Of a DNA stretch of 64,000 nt, positions 33,015 through 41,867 are shown in pieces. The notes under the pieces are model-generated. The model searched no databases. It was not told where the DNA came from and saw nothing but the letters and a program-made list of their open reading frames with translations. The DNA is from Streptomyces pactum (GTDB lineage Bacteria; Actinomycetota; Actinomycetes; Streptomycetales; Streptomycetaceae): the NCBI RefSeq assembly GCF_002005225.1, contig NZ_CP019724.1, positions 8,412,001 through 8,476,000 of the forward strand. The letters are read 5' to 3'. Each line of letters opens with the position of its first letter. Positions within the stretch are counted from its first letter, which is position 1. Both the position numbers and the translations under genes were made by a program.

Positions 33015-34466
33015 TCACGGAAGACGGGCGGTGTCCGCACGGTCCGCGGCGTCCGCAGTGCCCGTACGGTCCCCGTCCACGGGGGTGCCGGTGGTCCGGT
33101 CCCCGAGCAGCAGTACCGTCGCCGCGAGCAGTGCCATGGCCGCGCCGATGACCAGGAAGAGCATGCCGGGGCCGTGGGCGTCCAGGACCGGGAGCAGGAT
33201 GAAGGGGAGCGCGGCAGCGCTGAGCTTCGACAAGGAGTACGCCGCGCCCGAGGCCGTCGCCCGGAAGGCCGTGGGGTACTGCTCGGCCAGGTACACGTGG
33301 GACACGTTGGAGAAGATGTTGCTGCAGAGGGTGTAGCAGAATCCGAACGCGACGACGAGCGCCGCGGAGTCCGCGTAGGCGAATCCGGTGCCCGTCGCCA
33401 CCATGGCCGCGGCGACGACACCCACCAGCGTCTTGCGCTCGTACCGGTCGATGATGGGGAGCGAGAGCGCGGAGCCGATGGGGTAGCCCAGGAAGGACAG
33501 CGCGATGAAGCCGAGCCCGGACACCACGTCGTAGCCCTTGGCCGCCAGGATCTGTGGTGCCAGCGCGCCGAAGCCGTAGTAGCCGAAGACGGAGAGGACG
33601 CTGAAGGTCCACAGCATCGTCGTACGTCGGCGGTAGTGCCTGCTGAAGACGGTCCGCAGCCGCGGCCCGCGCTCGGAGCGGGCTAAGGCGGGACCGTGCG
33701 GGCGCGGTGCCGGGCCGGCGAGAGGGCGCCGGCCGAGGGGCATCTTGGACTCCATGCTCGCGACCAGGTGCTCCGCCTCCTGCACGCGCCCGTTGGCGGC
33801 GAGCCACCGCGGTGACTCGATCAGCCGGCGGCGCAGGAACCAGACGACGACGGAGCCGAGCGAGCCGATGACGAACAGCCAGCGCCAGCCGTCGATGCCC
33901 AGCGGGCTCAGCGGCACGAGCCACATCGCGGCGAAGCCGACGGCGGGAACCCCGCAGAAGGCGAGTGTGTAGGCCCACGCCGTGTACCGTCCCCGCTTCG
34001 ACGCCGGGAGCATGTCCGCGAGGTAGCAGTCGGAGAGGGCCTGTTCGGCTCCGATGCCGATGCCCGCCAAAAACCGCATCACGATCAGCCACACCGCGTT
34101 GGGAGAGAAGGCCGCGAGCAGCGAGAAGCCGGAGTAGAGCGCCAGGTTGACGAGGAAGGCGCGGCGTCGGCCGAACCTGTCCGCGACCTTGCCCAGGGCC
34201 AGCGAGCCGATGAACTGGCCGACGAAGGCGGAGGCCAGGACCAGTTTCAGCGTCGTACCGTCGAAGGCGAAGTCGTCCTGGAGGACTTTGGAGATGGTGC
34301 CGGCGAGGTTGTTCTCGAAGGTGTCGAAGAGCAGGCCGATGCCCACCACCGCGGTGAGCTGCCGGTGGGTGGAAGTGATCGGCATCCTGTCCAGCCGGTC
34401 GCCGATCGACGCCGCGGCGGCGGCTCCGTCCGCGCCGCTCTCCCGGGGTACGGCGGTCCTGGGCAT
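33015..34466 (-). CDS. MFS transporter, metabolite:H+ symporter type
   Basis: 483-residue membrane protein with about 12 hydrophobic segments, in the sugar/metabolite-proton symporter branch of the MFS. The signature loops are GKVADRFGRRRAF between TM2 and TM3, RFLAGIGIGAE in TM4, and RRLIESPRWL after TM6. A long basic cytoplasmic loop follows TM6. The frame stays open upstream to 34652, but that extension is Arg-rich junk; ATG 34466 has GAGGAG about 11 bases ahead. It probably forms a unit with fabI and could import a precursor or export the product. Confidence 0.88.
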   Translation of the reverse strand: MPRTAVPRESGADGAAAAASIGDRLDRMPITSTHRQLTAVVGIGLLFDTFENNLAGTISKVLQDDFAFDGTTLKLVLASAFVGQFIGSLALGKVADRFGRRRAFLVNLALYSGFSLLAAFSPNAVWLIVMRFLAGIGIGAEQALSDCYLADMLPASKRGRYTAWAYTLAFCGVPAVGFAAMWLVPLSPLGIDGWRWLFVIGSLGSVVVWFLRRRLIESPRWLAANGRVQEAEHLVASMESKMPLGRRPLAGPAPRPHGPALARSERGPRLRTVFSRHYRRRTTMLWTFSVLSVFGYYGFGALAPQILAAKGYDVVSGLGFIALSFLGYPIGSALSLPIIDRYERKTLVGVVAAAMVATGTGFAYADSAALVVAFGFCYTLCSNIFSNVSHVYLAEQYPTAFRATASGAAYSLSKLSAAALPFILLPVLDAHGPGMLFLVIGAAMALLAATVLLLGDRTTGTPVDGDRTGTADAADRADTARLP

Positions 34467-34641
34467 CAGTGGTACGGCTCCTCGTCTCGCCTGTCGCTTC
34501 TTCTCGCCTCTTGTGCCGTGTCCCGACGTCGGCAGGTCCGCGACCCGCCCGGTCCGGGCCGTGATCGCCGACCGGTCTGGGGCTCGCCGGCCGGTCCGCC
34601 GTCGGGGGCCCGTCCGGGGCCGGCGTGCTCGGTGGCGTGCC

Positions 34642-35757
34642 TCAGGCGGCACGCCGCGCGAGCGCCTGCTCGACCTCGTTCCGTCGCACGGGTGCGCTCA
34701 CCTCGTGGAGAAAACCGGCCACCTCCCGGTACGAGGCCCAGAAGCCGACCTCGTGGTAAGGAACGCCGCGCTCCGCGCAGTACTCGCGGGTCAGTTCCCG
34801 GGCACGGGGCAGGTTCTTCTGCGCCATGGAGGGGAACAGGTGATGCTCGACCTGGTAGTTGAGGCCGCCGTACAAGAAGTCGACGAGACGCGAAGGGCGG
34901 ATGTTGCGCGAGGTGAGCACCTGGCGCTCCAGCCAGTCCAAGGTCTCCTCGTCACCGTCGCGGACCTCCATGCCCTTGTGGTTCGGGGCGAAGATCATGC
35001 CGAAGTAGAGGCCCTGGGCGAACTGCTGCACGACGATGAAGGCCACGGCGAGCAGCGGGGAGAGCACGGTGAAGGTCAGCGTCAGGTAGATGGCCGCGCG
35101 CAGCAGGATCAGCGCGCCTTCGAGCACCGGGCGCTTGGTCTGGCCCCGGGCGATCACCTTGATCGCGGTCTTGCTCATCTTGAGGGCTTCGAGGACCAGC
35201 AGGACAAAGAACAGGACGCTCTGGTACCGGACGATGAACCGCTTGATCCCGTGCCGGCTGGGGTACTGCTTGAGATCGAAGATCGCTGTACGACGGCCGA
35301 TGTCCGGGTCCATGTCCAGGTGGTTGGGGTTGCTGTGGTGCCGGTTGTGGTGGTTGACCCACCAGCCGTAGCTCGACCCGTTGATCAGGTTGGCGTGAAT
35401 GTAGCCGACGGCGGTGGCGAGCCGCTTGTCGCGGAACATCGCCTTGTGGCCGGCGTCATGGAACATGTAAGCGCACTGTGTCCCGCACAGGCCCATCCAC
35501 ACGGCCACGACGAGCTGCCACCAGGAGTCGCCGAGCAGGAAGAACGCCGTGAAACCGGCCGCCAAGAGAAGCGTGTTGAGCGCCAGGCGGCCTATGTAGT
35601 AGCGCGGGTCGAAATCCAGCAGGCCCTCGGCCTTCACCCGCTTCAAAAGCTCGGCGAACGTTGCGGAGGCGCCCACGGGCTGCGGAGCCGGAGACGCGCG
35701 GCGTGCGTCGAGGGACTCGGCCACGCTGTTCTGGGAGGGGATGTGCGGTGATGACAT
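34642..35757 (-). CDS. Fatty-acid desaturase (membrane di-iron)
   Basis: 371-residue integral-membrane desaturase. The three His boxes of the acyl-lipid/front-end family are present: HDAGH (near residue 100), HHNRHH (near 137) and QVEHH (near 305), separated by hydrophobic spans. It introduces a cis double bond using O2. The start is decided by the ribosome site: AAGGAG ends 8 bases before ATG 35757, and the upstream GTG at 35766 overlaps it. With FabI and the KAS II it suggests an unsaturated acyl or alkyl chain is being made here; a general membrane-lipid role is the alternative. Confidence 0.93.
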   Translation of the reverse strand: MSSPHIPSQNSVAESLDARRASPAPQPVGASATFAELLKRVKAEGLLDFDPRYYIGRLALNTLLLAAGFTAFFLLGDSWWQLVVAVWMGLCGTQCAYMFHDAGHKAMFRDKRLATAVGYIHANLINGSSYGWWVNHHNRHHSNPNHLDMDPDIGRRTAIFDLKQYPSRHGIKRFIVRYQSVLFFVLLVLEALKMSKTAIKVIARGQTKRPVLEGALILLRAAIYLTLTFTVLSPLLAVAFIVVQQFAQGLYFGMIFAPNHKGMEVRDGDEETLDWLERQVLTSRNIRPSRLVDFLYGGLNYQVEHHLFPSMAQKNLPRARELTREYCAERGVPYHEVGFWASYREVAGFLHEVSAPVRRNEVEQALARRAA

Positions 35758-36002
35758 ACGGTGCACTCCTTGGGTTGATCTGTCCAGTAGCGAGGCGGTG
35801 GCAAGGCAGCCGTGCCGGGATCAGGAGGGCGTGCGGGGGAGAGGCGGGAGCCACGGGGTGGCATCGTGGCCTCGCCCGCGCGTGAGCCGCGGCACTACGG
35901 TGCGTCGCGTCTGGTTCCGAGCCGACGTGCTGCCCAGCCTCGCCTACCGGGCTGATGCGGTTCTGACACTGGACTGACCGGGGCGGCGCGGCGCGGCGCG
36001 GG

Positions 36003-36164
36003 TCAGGCCGCTGACGCCTCTTCGGCCAGACGCCGGTCCAGGGTGAGCAGGACGGCGTCGGCGTCGCGCGCCAGCGCCGTGTCGTCGGGGCACCCCATGA
36101 TCCGCATGAGGTGCTCGACCATCGACTGCCGGAGCTCGTCGGTACTGAGAGACGCGTAGGACAC
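36003..36164 (-). CDS. Small hypothetical protein (53 aa)
   Basis: A short open frame from GTG 36164 with GAAGGGAA just upstream, 50 bases after the DUF2156 gene and on the same strand. The protein is helical and acidic (STDELRQSMVEHLMRIMG, then ARDADAVLLTLDRRLAEE), unlike the Arg/Pro-rich out-of-frame products nearby. I do not recognise a family; there is no carrier-protein DSL motif and no membrane segment. Its position between the transferase and desaturase genes suggests a partner role. Confidence 0.6.
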   Translation of the reverse strand: MSYASLSTDELRQSMVEHLMRIMGCPDDTALARDADAVLLTLDRRLAEEASAA

Positions 36165-36214
36165 GGTCTTCCCTTCATGGCTGGAACGGAGAAGTGGTTC
36201 CTTGCTACGGAGCC

Positions 36215-37210
36215 TCAGAAGGCGTTGCTTGCCCGGAAGATGTGGGCGAAGCCGGCGAGCGAGGCCTGGTTCTCGAACGCGACGTACTCGGGGATGAGGA
36301 CATCGGCGGCCCACTTCTTCTTGTAGGCAAGCTGCGTCTGCGCGGGGTAGAGAGCGGCGCCCTGGTCCCACAGGAAGTGCATCAGCCACTGGAACGCGGG
36401 GCTGTGGCCCGGGACCTCGTGGCTCGCGTCCAGACCCGTGAAGGGCGTGAAGCCGAAGTGCAGCCACTCCACCCCCTCGCCACGGAACACCTCCAGCGCG
36501 TGGGCGTTGATGGCCTCCATCAGCCCGGGCGAGCCGTCCGGAATGCGCCGGCTCAGGTCGTGCATCCAGCCGGCGCGGGATCCGTAGACCGGGGAGTAGG
36601 AGATGTACGCGACCGGGGCGTCGTCTATGGTGCCGACGAAGAGCCGGCGGTGCGCCTGCATCGGGCCGCCGATCTGGCCCACCAGGAACTCCAGGGGGCG
36701 GGCGCCCTCGCCCTTCGAACCGAGCCACGCGCGGTCGACGACCGCCAGACCGTCCTGCCACTCCGCCGCCTGGACCTCCTGGATCTTCAGACCGTTGCGG
36801 TGCGCTCGGGACACCTTATTGCGTAGCTGCATGAACCGGGTGCCCCGCAGCGTGAGGTCCGGGACGCGCACCGCCCAGGAGGCCCCGATCTGATTGACCG
36901 TGAAGCCCTGACGCACGTAGGCGTCGGTGTCCTCGCGCTGGAGCTGCACGGCGACGAGGGTGAGGTCCCTGTCACGGACGTGGGTGACAAAGCGCTCGAG
37001 GAGTGCGTCGTACGATGCCCTGTCGGCGAAGGGGCCGCCGAACTGCACGGCGTACCGTCCCGTCCTCCGGAACGAGATCACCCCGTTCAGCCCGGGGACG
37101 CCGAACGTTTCGTTTCCCTCGTTCACCGCGAGAAATGAACTGGAGTTGTCGGCGGGATTGTACTTCTGCACGGCCAGGAAGGCCGGACTCTCGATTTCCG
37201 TCGCGGACAC
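36215..37210 (-). CDS. DUF2156 / GNAT-fold aminoacyl-tRNA-dependent transferase candidate
   Basis: 331 residues with the tandem GNAT architecture of the C-terminal domain of lysyl-phosphatidylglycerol synthases (DUF2156), without any membrane domain. Conserved stretches are DLSRRIPDGSPGLMEAI, EWLHFGFTPF and, near the end, LYPAQTQLAYKKKWAADVLI (the 'LYxFxxLxxYKxKFxPxW' signature). LPG synthases move an aminoacyl group from tRNA to an acceptor; in valanimycin biosynthesis VlmA transfers seryl from tRNA to a hydroxylamine. The start is the second of two close GTGs, which puts GGGAG 7 bases ahead. It is divergent from the tRNA-like genes 177 bases away, and a SerRS paralogue lies 4.7 kb off. Family is confident; the seryl substrate is inference. 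Confidence 0.82.
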   Translation of the reverse strand: MSATEIESPAFLAVQKYNPADNSSSFLAVNEGNETFGVPGLNGVISFRRTGRYAVQFGGPFADRASYDALLERFVTHVRDRDLTLVAVQLQREDTDAYVRQGFTVNQIGASWAVRVPDLTLRGTRFMQLRNKVSRAHRNGLKIQEVQAAEWQDGLAVVDRAWLGSKGEGARPLEFLVGQIGGPMQAHRRLFVGTIDDAPVAYISYSPVYGSRAGWMHDLSRRIPDGSPGLMEAINAHALEVFRGEGVEWLHFGFTPFTGLDASHEVPGHSPAFQWLMHFLWDQGAALYPAQTQLAYKKKWAADVLIPEYVAFENQASLAGFAHIFRASNAF

Positions 37211-37386
37211 GCTCACGCTCCCTCTCGGTGGGACTGAACCGAGGGAATTAGAGCATCGAACGGCTCGGCGCCGGAAGAGTGTTCCCCGGAGGCGTCGGAG
37301 GTACGTCAGCCACATGTCAGACTCGTATCAGCGACGTCTGTCAGTGTTGTTCACAGGAACGGCCCGGCAAACGCCGGTCAGCTCCT

Positions 37387-37481
<95 letters not shown>

Positions 37482-37510
37482 AGTCCCGCCGGTTTATCGG
37501 AGCGGGTTTG

Positions 37511-37606
<96 letters not shown>

Positions 37607-37728
37607 GTTTTCTCGCATGATCTCCAAAGCCCCCGCTCCTCGGAGAAGCGGCCCGCCCGGGAAGACCTGCCGACAGGTTTCCGAGCGGGCCGCGTACGTG
37701 CCGACCCGCGGCGGGCCGGGGGGGCACG

Positions 37729-38361
37729 TCACCGGCCGGCCGGTGTCAGGTCCGGGTCCCCGAGCGTCCGGTGGGCCATCTCCAGCACGCTGCGGCGGAC
37801 CGCCTCGGCGTCGATCGGCGTCCCGTCGGCGATCAGGTCGTCCAGCAGGCCGTCGGCAGCGTGGTAGACCATGCGGAACGCCCATTCGGGGTTGGCGCTG
37901 CGAAAGGCGCCGGCGACCGCGCCGCGCCGGACGAAGTCACAGATCGAGTCCACCACGCGGGCGTTGGACTCCTTGCACATCTCCAGCGCCTTCGCGTTCG
38001 CCGATCCGTAGACCAGCCGGTGCAGCTCGGCGTTGTCGATGGCGTGCTCCAGGAGCCTGCACAGCAGCTCGTCCATGGTGGGCCACCACGCCTGCCCCTT
38101 GCCCAGGATCTCCTGGGTGGTGTCGTAGAACGCGTTGACGTACTGCTCCCAGAGGGCGGCCAGGACGTGGTCCTTGGTCTCGAAGTACATGTAGAAGCTG
38201 CCCTTGCCCATGCCCGCGGCCGTGGCGATGTCCGCGATGGTGGCGTCGGCGAAGCCCTCCGTGCCGAACACCTCACGGCTGGCCCTCAGGATGTCGGCCC
38301 TGCGCGCCTCGGGGGTCTTGACGACGCGCTTGCGCTTCCTCGGGGTCGCGGTCTGAGCCAT
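37729..38361 (-). CDS. TetR-family repressor
   Basis: 210 residues. The N-terminal helix-turn-helix is typical (ILRASREVFGTEGFADATIA, then AAGMGKGSFYMYFETKD), followed by an all-helical ligand domain. ATG 38361 is preceded by a GTG at 38364 that could also serve; AAGGAGG lies just upstream of both. It is divergent from the DHA2 exporter, and two near-perfect palindromes in the shared intergenic region are its probable operators, so it likely represses itself and the exporter until a ligand binds. Confidence 0.93.
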   Translation of the reverse strand: MAQTATPRKRKRVVKTPEARRADILRASREVFGTEGFADATIADIATAAGMGKGSFYMYFETKDHVLAALWEQYVNAFYDTTQEILGKGQAWWPTMDELLCRLLEHAIDNAELHRLVYGSANAKALEMCKESNARVVDSICDFVRRGAVAGAFRSANPEWAFRMVYHAADGLLDDLIADGTPIDAEAVRRSVLEMAHRTLGDPDLTPAGR

Positions 38362-38406
38362 CACTGCAGCCCTCCTTGCTCGGGGAGTATGCGTTCGAGG
38401 CTACAT

Positions 38407-38453
38407 GACCGACCGCCGGTCCCTTGTCGGACCGACCGTCGGTCAGTTAGCGT
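38407..38453 (+). promoter_or_regulatory. Exporter promoter with paired TetR operators
   Basis: GACCGACCGTCGGTC (38430-38444) is a perfect 7-1-7 inverted repeat; GACCGACCGCCGGTC (38407-38421) is the same with one mismatch, centre to centre 23 bp. The perfect copy fills the spacer of a likely sigma-70-type promoter, TTGTCG (38424-38429) and TAGCGT (38448-38453), 18 bp apart. A bound repressor would directly block the polymerase. Confidence 0.75.
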
Positions 38454-38531
38454 TTCTCACGCTTGGTCTTCCCATGGCCCCCTGTCGCATGCAGGCAGAA
38501 GGCCTCGAACTCGTGTGAACGTGAGGCAGGC

Positions 38532-40124
38532 ATGACAACTGCGACCCCGGACGCCACCCGCGGAAAAGGTCTGTTGCTGACCTTCATCTGCGTCGGCATC
38601 TTCATGGTGTACCTCGACTCCACCATCGTGAACGTGGCCCTGCCGGAGATCCAGCAGGACCTGTCGGCAGACCTGACCCAGCTCCAGTGGGTCATCAACG
38701 CCTACGCGCTCGTCGTCGCCTGTCTCCTGCTCACGGCGGGGACGCTCGGCGACATCTTCGGACGCAAGCGCATCTTCCTCGGCGGTCTGGTGGGATTCCT
38801 CGCCGCGTCGGCCCTCTGCGCGCTCGCGCCGAACTACGAGTTCCTGCTGGTCGCCCGTGTGCTGCAGGGTGCCGCGGGATCCATCATGATCCCGGTCTCA
38901 CTGGCCCTCGTCTCCACCACCTACCCGCAGCCCGCCGCGAGGGCCCGTGCCATCGGTATCTGGGCCGGCATCGGCGGACTCGCCCTCGCCGCGGGTCCGG
39001 TGCTCGGCGGCGTCCTCGTGGACGCCTTCGGCTGGCAGTCGATCTTCTGGGTCAATCTGCCCTTCGGCCTGGCCGCGCTGGCCGTCCTGGCCGGCAAGCT
39101 CGCCGAAAGCAAGGCACCGAACCGCCGCCGCGCCGACATCACCGGGCAGGTCCTCTTCGTCGTGGCCATGGCCACCCTCGTGTACGGGCTGATCGAAGCC
39201 AGCGCCCGGGGGTGGAGCGACCCGGTCATCCTCGGTTCCTTCGTCGTCGCCGCCGTCGCCCTGGCCGCCTTCATCGCGTGGGAGCTGCGCAGCGAGGACC
39301 CGATGCTGCCGATGAACCTCTTCCGCAGCCCCGTCCTCGTCGTGGCCGGCGCCGTCAACTTCCTCGGCCTGTTCGGCCTGTACGGCAGCATCTTCCTGCT
39401 GACCTTCTATCTGCAGGAGGTCAACGGCCTGTCGACCACCGAGGCCGGCGTCCGGTTCCTCGCCCTGAACGTGTCGATCATGGTGTTCTCGTACGTCGCG
39501 AGTGTGGCCGCCGCCAAGTTCGGCCCGAAGGTTCCGATCCTGATCGGCTCGCTGGCGAGCGCTGTCGGCCTCTTCGCACTGGCCCAGTTGGAGCCGGGCA
39601 GCGGATTCGGCTCCTACTGGTGGGCGATGGCGCTGCTCGGCGCCGGTGTCTCCCTCGTCGGAGCGCCGGCGACCGTCGCGCTGCTCGCCTCAGTCCGCCC
39701 GGAGCAGGCCGGGACCGCATCGGGTGTCTCCAACACGTTCCGGCAGGTCGGCAGCGTGTTCGGCGTGGCCCTGACGGGCACCCTGCTGATCCAGCACCTG
39801 CACGACGCGGTCCCCGGCGCGATGAAGAACGTGCGGTTGGATCCGGCGGCGCGCGGCGAGGCGACCGGTCTGCTGTCCTCGGGCGACCTGAGCGCCATCG
39901 CCGGGCTGCCGGAGCAGGCGCGGCAGCCGGTGCGCGACGCCGTGGCTCCGATCTTCACCGACGGACTCCAGATCGGCTTCACGGCGGCCGCCGTCGGCAC
40001 CATCATCGGGGGCCTGCTGGCGCTGGTGATCCTGCCCAGCCGCAAGAAGATGGCCGAGGCCAGGGCCGCCGCCGCAGATCCGACCCCGGGACCCGCCGAC
40101 GCCTCCCGTGCCGCCTCTGTGTGA
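38532..40124 (+). CDS. DHA2-family MFS drug/H+ antiporter (14 TM)
   Basis: 530-residue exporter of the EmrB/QacA type. The family signatures are LDSTIVNVALPEIQQDL in TM1, the TLGDIFGRKRIFL loop, and an AGPVLGGVL antiporter motif in TM5; about 14 hydrophobic spans. The annotated start is ATG 38532 (MTTATPDATRG); upstream codons to 38463 look non-coding. It is under the TetR operators and is the best candidate for product export or self-resistance of block 2. Confidence 0.94.
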   Translation: MTTATPDATRGKGLLLTFICVGIFMVYLDSTIVNVALPEIQQDLSADLTQLQWVINAYALVVACLLLTAGTLGDIFGRKRIFLGGLVGFLAASALCALAPNYEFLLVARVLQGAAGSIMIPVSLALVSTTYPQPAARARAIGIWAGIGGLALAAGPVLGGVLVDAFGWQSIFWVNLPFGLAALAVLAGKLAESKAPNRRRADITGQVLFVVAMATLVYGLIEASARGWSDPVILGSFVVAAVALAAFIAWELRSEDPMLPMNLFRSPVLVVAGAVNFLGLFGLYGSIFLLTFYLQEVNGLSTTEAGVRFLALNVSIMVFSYVASVAAAKFGPKVPILIGSLASAVGLFALAQLEPGSGFGSYWWAMALLGAGVSLVGAPATVALLASVRPEQAGTASGVSNTFRQVGSVFGVALTGTLLIQHLHDAVPGAMKNVRLDPAARGEATGLLSSGDLSAIAGLPEQARQPVRDAVAPIFTDGLQIGFTAAAVGTIIGGLLALVILPSRKKMAEARAAAADPTPGPADASRAASV

Positions 40125-40158
40125 CCCGACCATCACGCACAAGCATTACGGAGCCGCC

Positions 40159-40644
40159 GTGGACACCAAGGAACTCCTGCACGCCTACCAGGAACTGCTG
40201 GCCGAGGCCGAGCTCATCACCGACGCCCCACCTCTCGCCGAGTCCGACCGTACCCAGATCGACTGGATCCTGGCGCACATCGCCCTGAGCGACCGGGCCC
40301 TGGCCGACGCGGGACGCGCCGTCATCGCCGGCCGGGAGGCCCGCCTGGACAACACCCAGGCCATGTCGAAGTCCGAGATCGGCCGGATCCTCCGCTCGAC
40401 CACCCACGCGGAGCGGGCGGAGCTGGTCCGCCGGAACGCGATGGAACTCGTCGACCTGCTGGCCCTCACCCCCGACGAGGCGGCGGACGCGACCGTCCGG
40501 GCCCGCCTCGTCAACCGTGAGGGCGCCGTGGTCTTCGACCAGGACCTCAAGTGGGGGGATCTGATTCGAGTACGCGCCAAGGAACACATTCCGGGACATG
40601 CGGCCACGCTGCGATCCCGAAAAGGCACACAGACCGGTCCGTAG
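40159..40644 (+). CDS. DinB / MDMPI-like small helical protein
   Basis: 161 residues from GTG 40159, with GGAG 6 bases ahead, 34 bases after the exporter stop and probably co-transcribed. It resembles the DinB/maleylpyruvate-isomerase-like fold: a helical N-terminus, IDWILAHIALSDRAL with a candidate metal His, and a C-terminal KEHIPGHAATL with two more His. In actinobacteria such proteins are often mycothiol- or bacillithiol-linked transferases. Specific function unknown. Confidence 0.7.
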   Translation: MDTKELLHAYQELLAEAELITDAPPLAESDRTQIDWILAHIALSDRALADAGRAVIAGREARLDNTQAMSKSEIGRILRSTTHAERAELVRRNAMELVDLLALTPDEAADATVRARLVNREGAVVFDQDLKWGDLIRVRAKEHIPGHAATLRSRKGTQTGP

Positions 40645-40702
40645 GCACACCGGTGGACCAGTTAGCCGCTTCCCGGCCGTCCCTGTGTCCGAGATCTATG
40701 GT

Positions 40703-40723
40703 AAACGTTGATAAAAAAACGTT
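40703..40723 (+). promoter_or_regulatory. AT-rich region with AAACGTT direct repeat upstream of the SARP
   Basis: The 313-base gap 40645-40957 holds no gene. Its middle is unusually AT-rich for this genome and carries AAACGTT twice, at 40703 and 40717, one and a half helical turns apart and joined by an A-tract. SARP-type regulators bind short direct repeats, but this motif is not one I recognise, so autoregulation is only a suggestion. Confidence 0.4.
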
Positions 40724-40957
40724 CATCATGCATTTCTCGTGTGTCAGAATCGAACTAAAGCACTGGGCTGTTCGTTGAGATGGCAACGCGCGTTAACCGT
40801 CGAAATTGAGCCATCTGGCTGATCGGGGGAGGGGAGTGCGCCGGCCATTCATCGTGACAGGTGACGTCAGCCAGTCCGGCACTCCCGCACCGGTCAGCCG
40901 CACGGCGGAATCGCGTTCGTCTTGACGTGTACCGAATAGACGGCAACGGAGGACGAT

Positions 40958-41752
40958 GTGCTGAGCTTTTCGATTCTCGGGGCGCTAGAGGTCCACACCA
41001 GAACAGGGCAGGTCGACATACCGGGCGATCTGCAACGCACTTTATTACAGGTACTGCTGGTCAGCGAGGGGCAGGCAGTGTCAGGGGAAACGCTCGTCGA
41101 AGAGATGTGGGGGGAATCGACGCCAGACAACCAGGTGAACGCTCTCCAGGCACACATCAGCCGAATGCGGCGACGACTGAAATCCCTGGAGCCCGACCGG
41201 CATACGTCACGCCTGACCGTCCACCCGTCCGGCTACCGGCTGGCCGTGGACGAGTCCGAGATCGACGCCGCCCAGTTCCTCGGGAAGGTCCACCGGGCCG
41301 AGGGTATCGTCGCCACGCGCCCGGCCGAGGCCGTCGGTCTCCTGCGCTCCGCCCTGTCCATGTGGCGAGGCCCGGTCTTCGGGCCCCTGCCCGGCGGGTC
41401 GGTGTGCCGCCTGGCCAGCGCCCTGTACGACGAACACCGCCTGCGCGCCAGTGAGTTGCTGTTCGACGCCGAGCTCAGCGCCGGCCGCCACGCGAGCATC
41501 CTCGCCGAACTCCGCGACGCCCACATCAGCAACCCGCTGCGCGAGCGGTTCTGCGAACAGCTCATGATCGCCCTGTACCGCTCCGGCCGGCAGACCGATG
41601 CGCTGGACACGTATCGCCACATGTGGAAGCGCCTCTCCGAGGAGATCGGGGTGCTCCCCTCCCCGTCACTGCGAAGCGTGGAACACGCGATCCTCTCCCA
41701 CGATCCGTCCCTCACCCTGACCAGTGCCCCCACGCTCTGCCGGTCCGCGTGA
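40958..41752 (+). CDS. SARP-family transcriptional activator
   Basis: 264 residues: an OmpR-like winged helix (FSILGALEV at the start, then the recognition region QVNALQAHISRMRRRL) and a bacterial transcriptional activation domain to the end. This is the compact pathway-specific form, like ActII-ORF4 or RedD, with no ATPase. GTG start with GGAGG 6 bases ahead. Codons 41042-41047 are TTA TTA, two in a row, so translation should depend on the bldA tRNA. It faces the SerRS gene convergently and probably switches on block 2, the NRPS operon, or both. Confidence 0.93.
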   Translation: MLSFSILGALEVHTRTGQVDIPGDLQRTLLQVLLVSEGQAVSGETLVEEMWGESTPDNQVNALQAHISRMRRRLKSLEPDRHTSRLTVHPSGYRLAVDESEIDAAQFLGKVHRAEGIVATRPAEAVGLLRSALSMWRGPVFGPLPGGSVCRLASALYDEHRLRASELLFDAELSAGRHASILAELRDAHISNPLRERFCEQLMIALYRSGRQTDALDTYRHMWKRLSEEIGVLPSPSLRSVEHAILSHDPSLTLTSAPTLCRSA

Positions 41753-41820
41753 CGCAACCCGCACCGTGACACCGTTCGGACGCGGACCGTCCGCGACGTC
41801 CGCGGCTTCGGACAGGTGAG

Positions 41821-41863
41821 CGGGCCCGTCCGCCGGGGGACCGGCGGACGGGCCCGGTTTTCG
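41821..41863. terminator. Bidirectional terminator between SARP and SerRS
   Basis: A perfect 16-bp stem (CGGGCCCGTCCGCCGG with CCGGCGGACGGGCCCG) and a 4-base loop, followed by GTTTTCG on the + strand. It sits in the 115-base convergent gap and ends just before the SerRS stop. Confidence 0.85.
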
Positions 41864-41867
41864 TGGC

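Noticed and set aside
40861..41454. Alternative frame overlapping the SARP gene
   Set aside because: Arg/Gly/Pro-rich product in another frame; the SARP frame has a ribosome site and full domain match.
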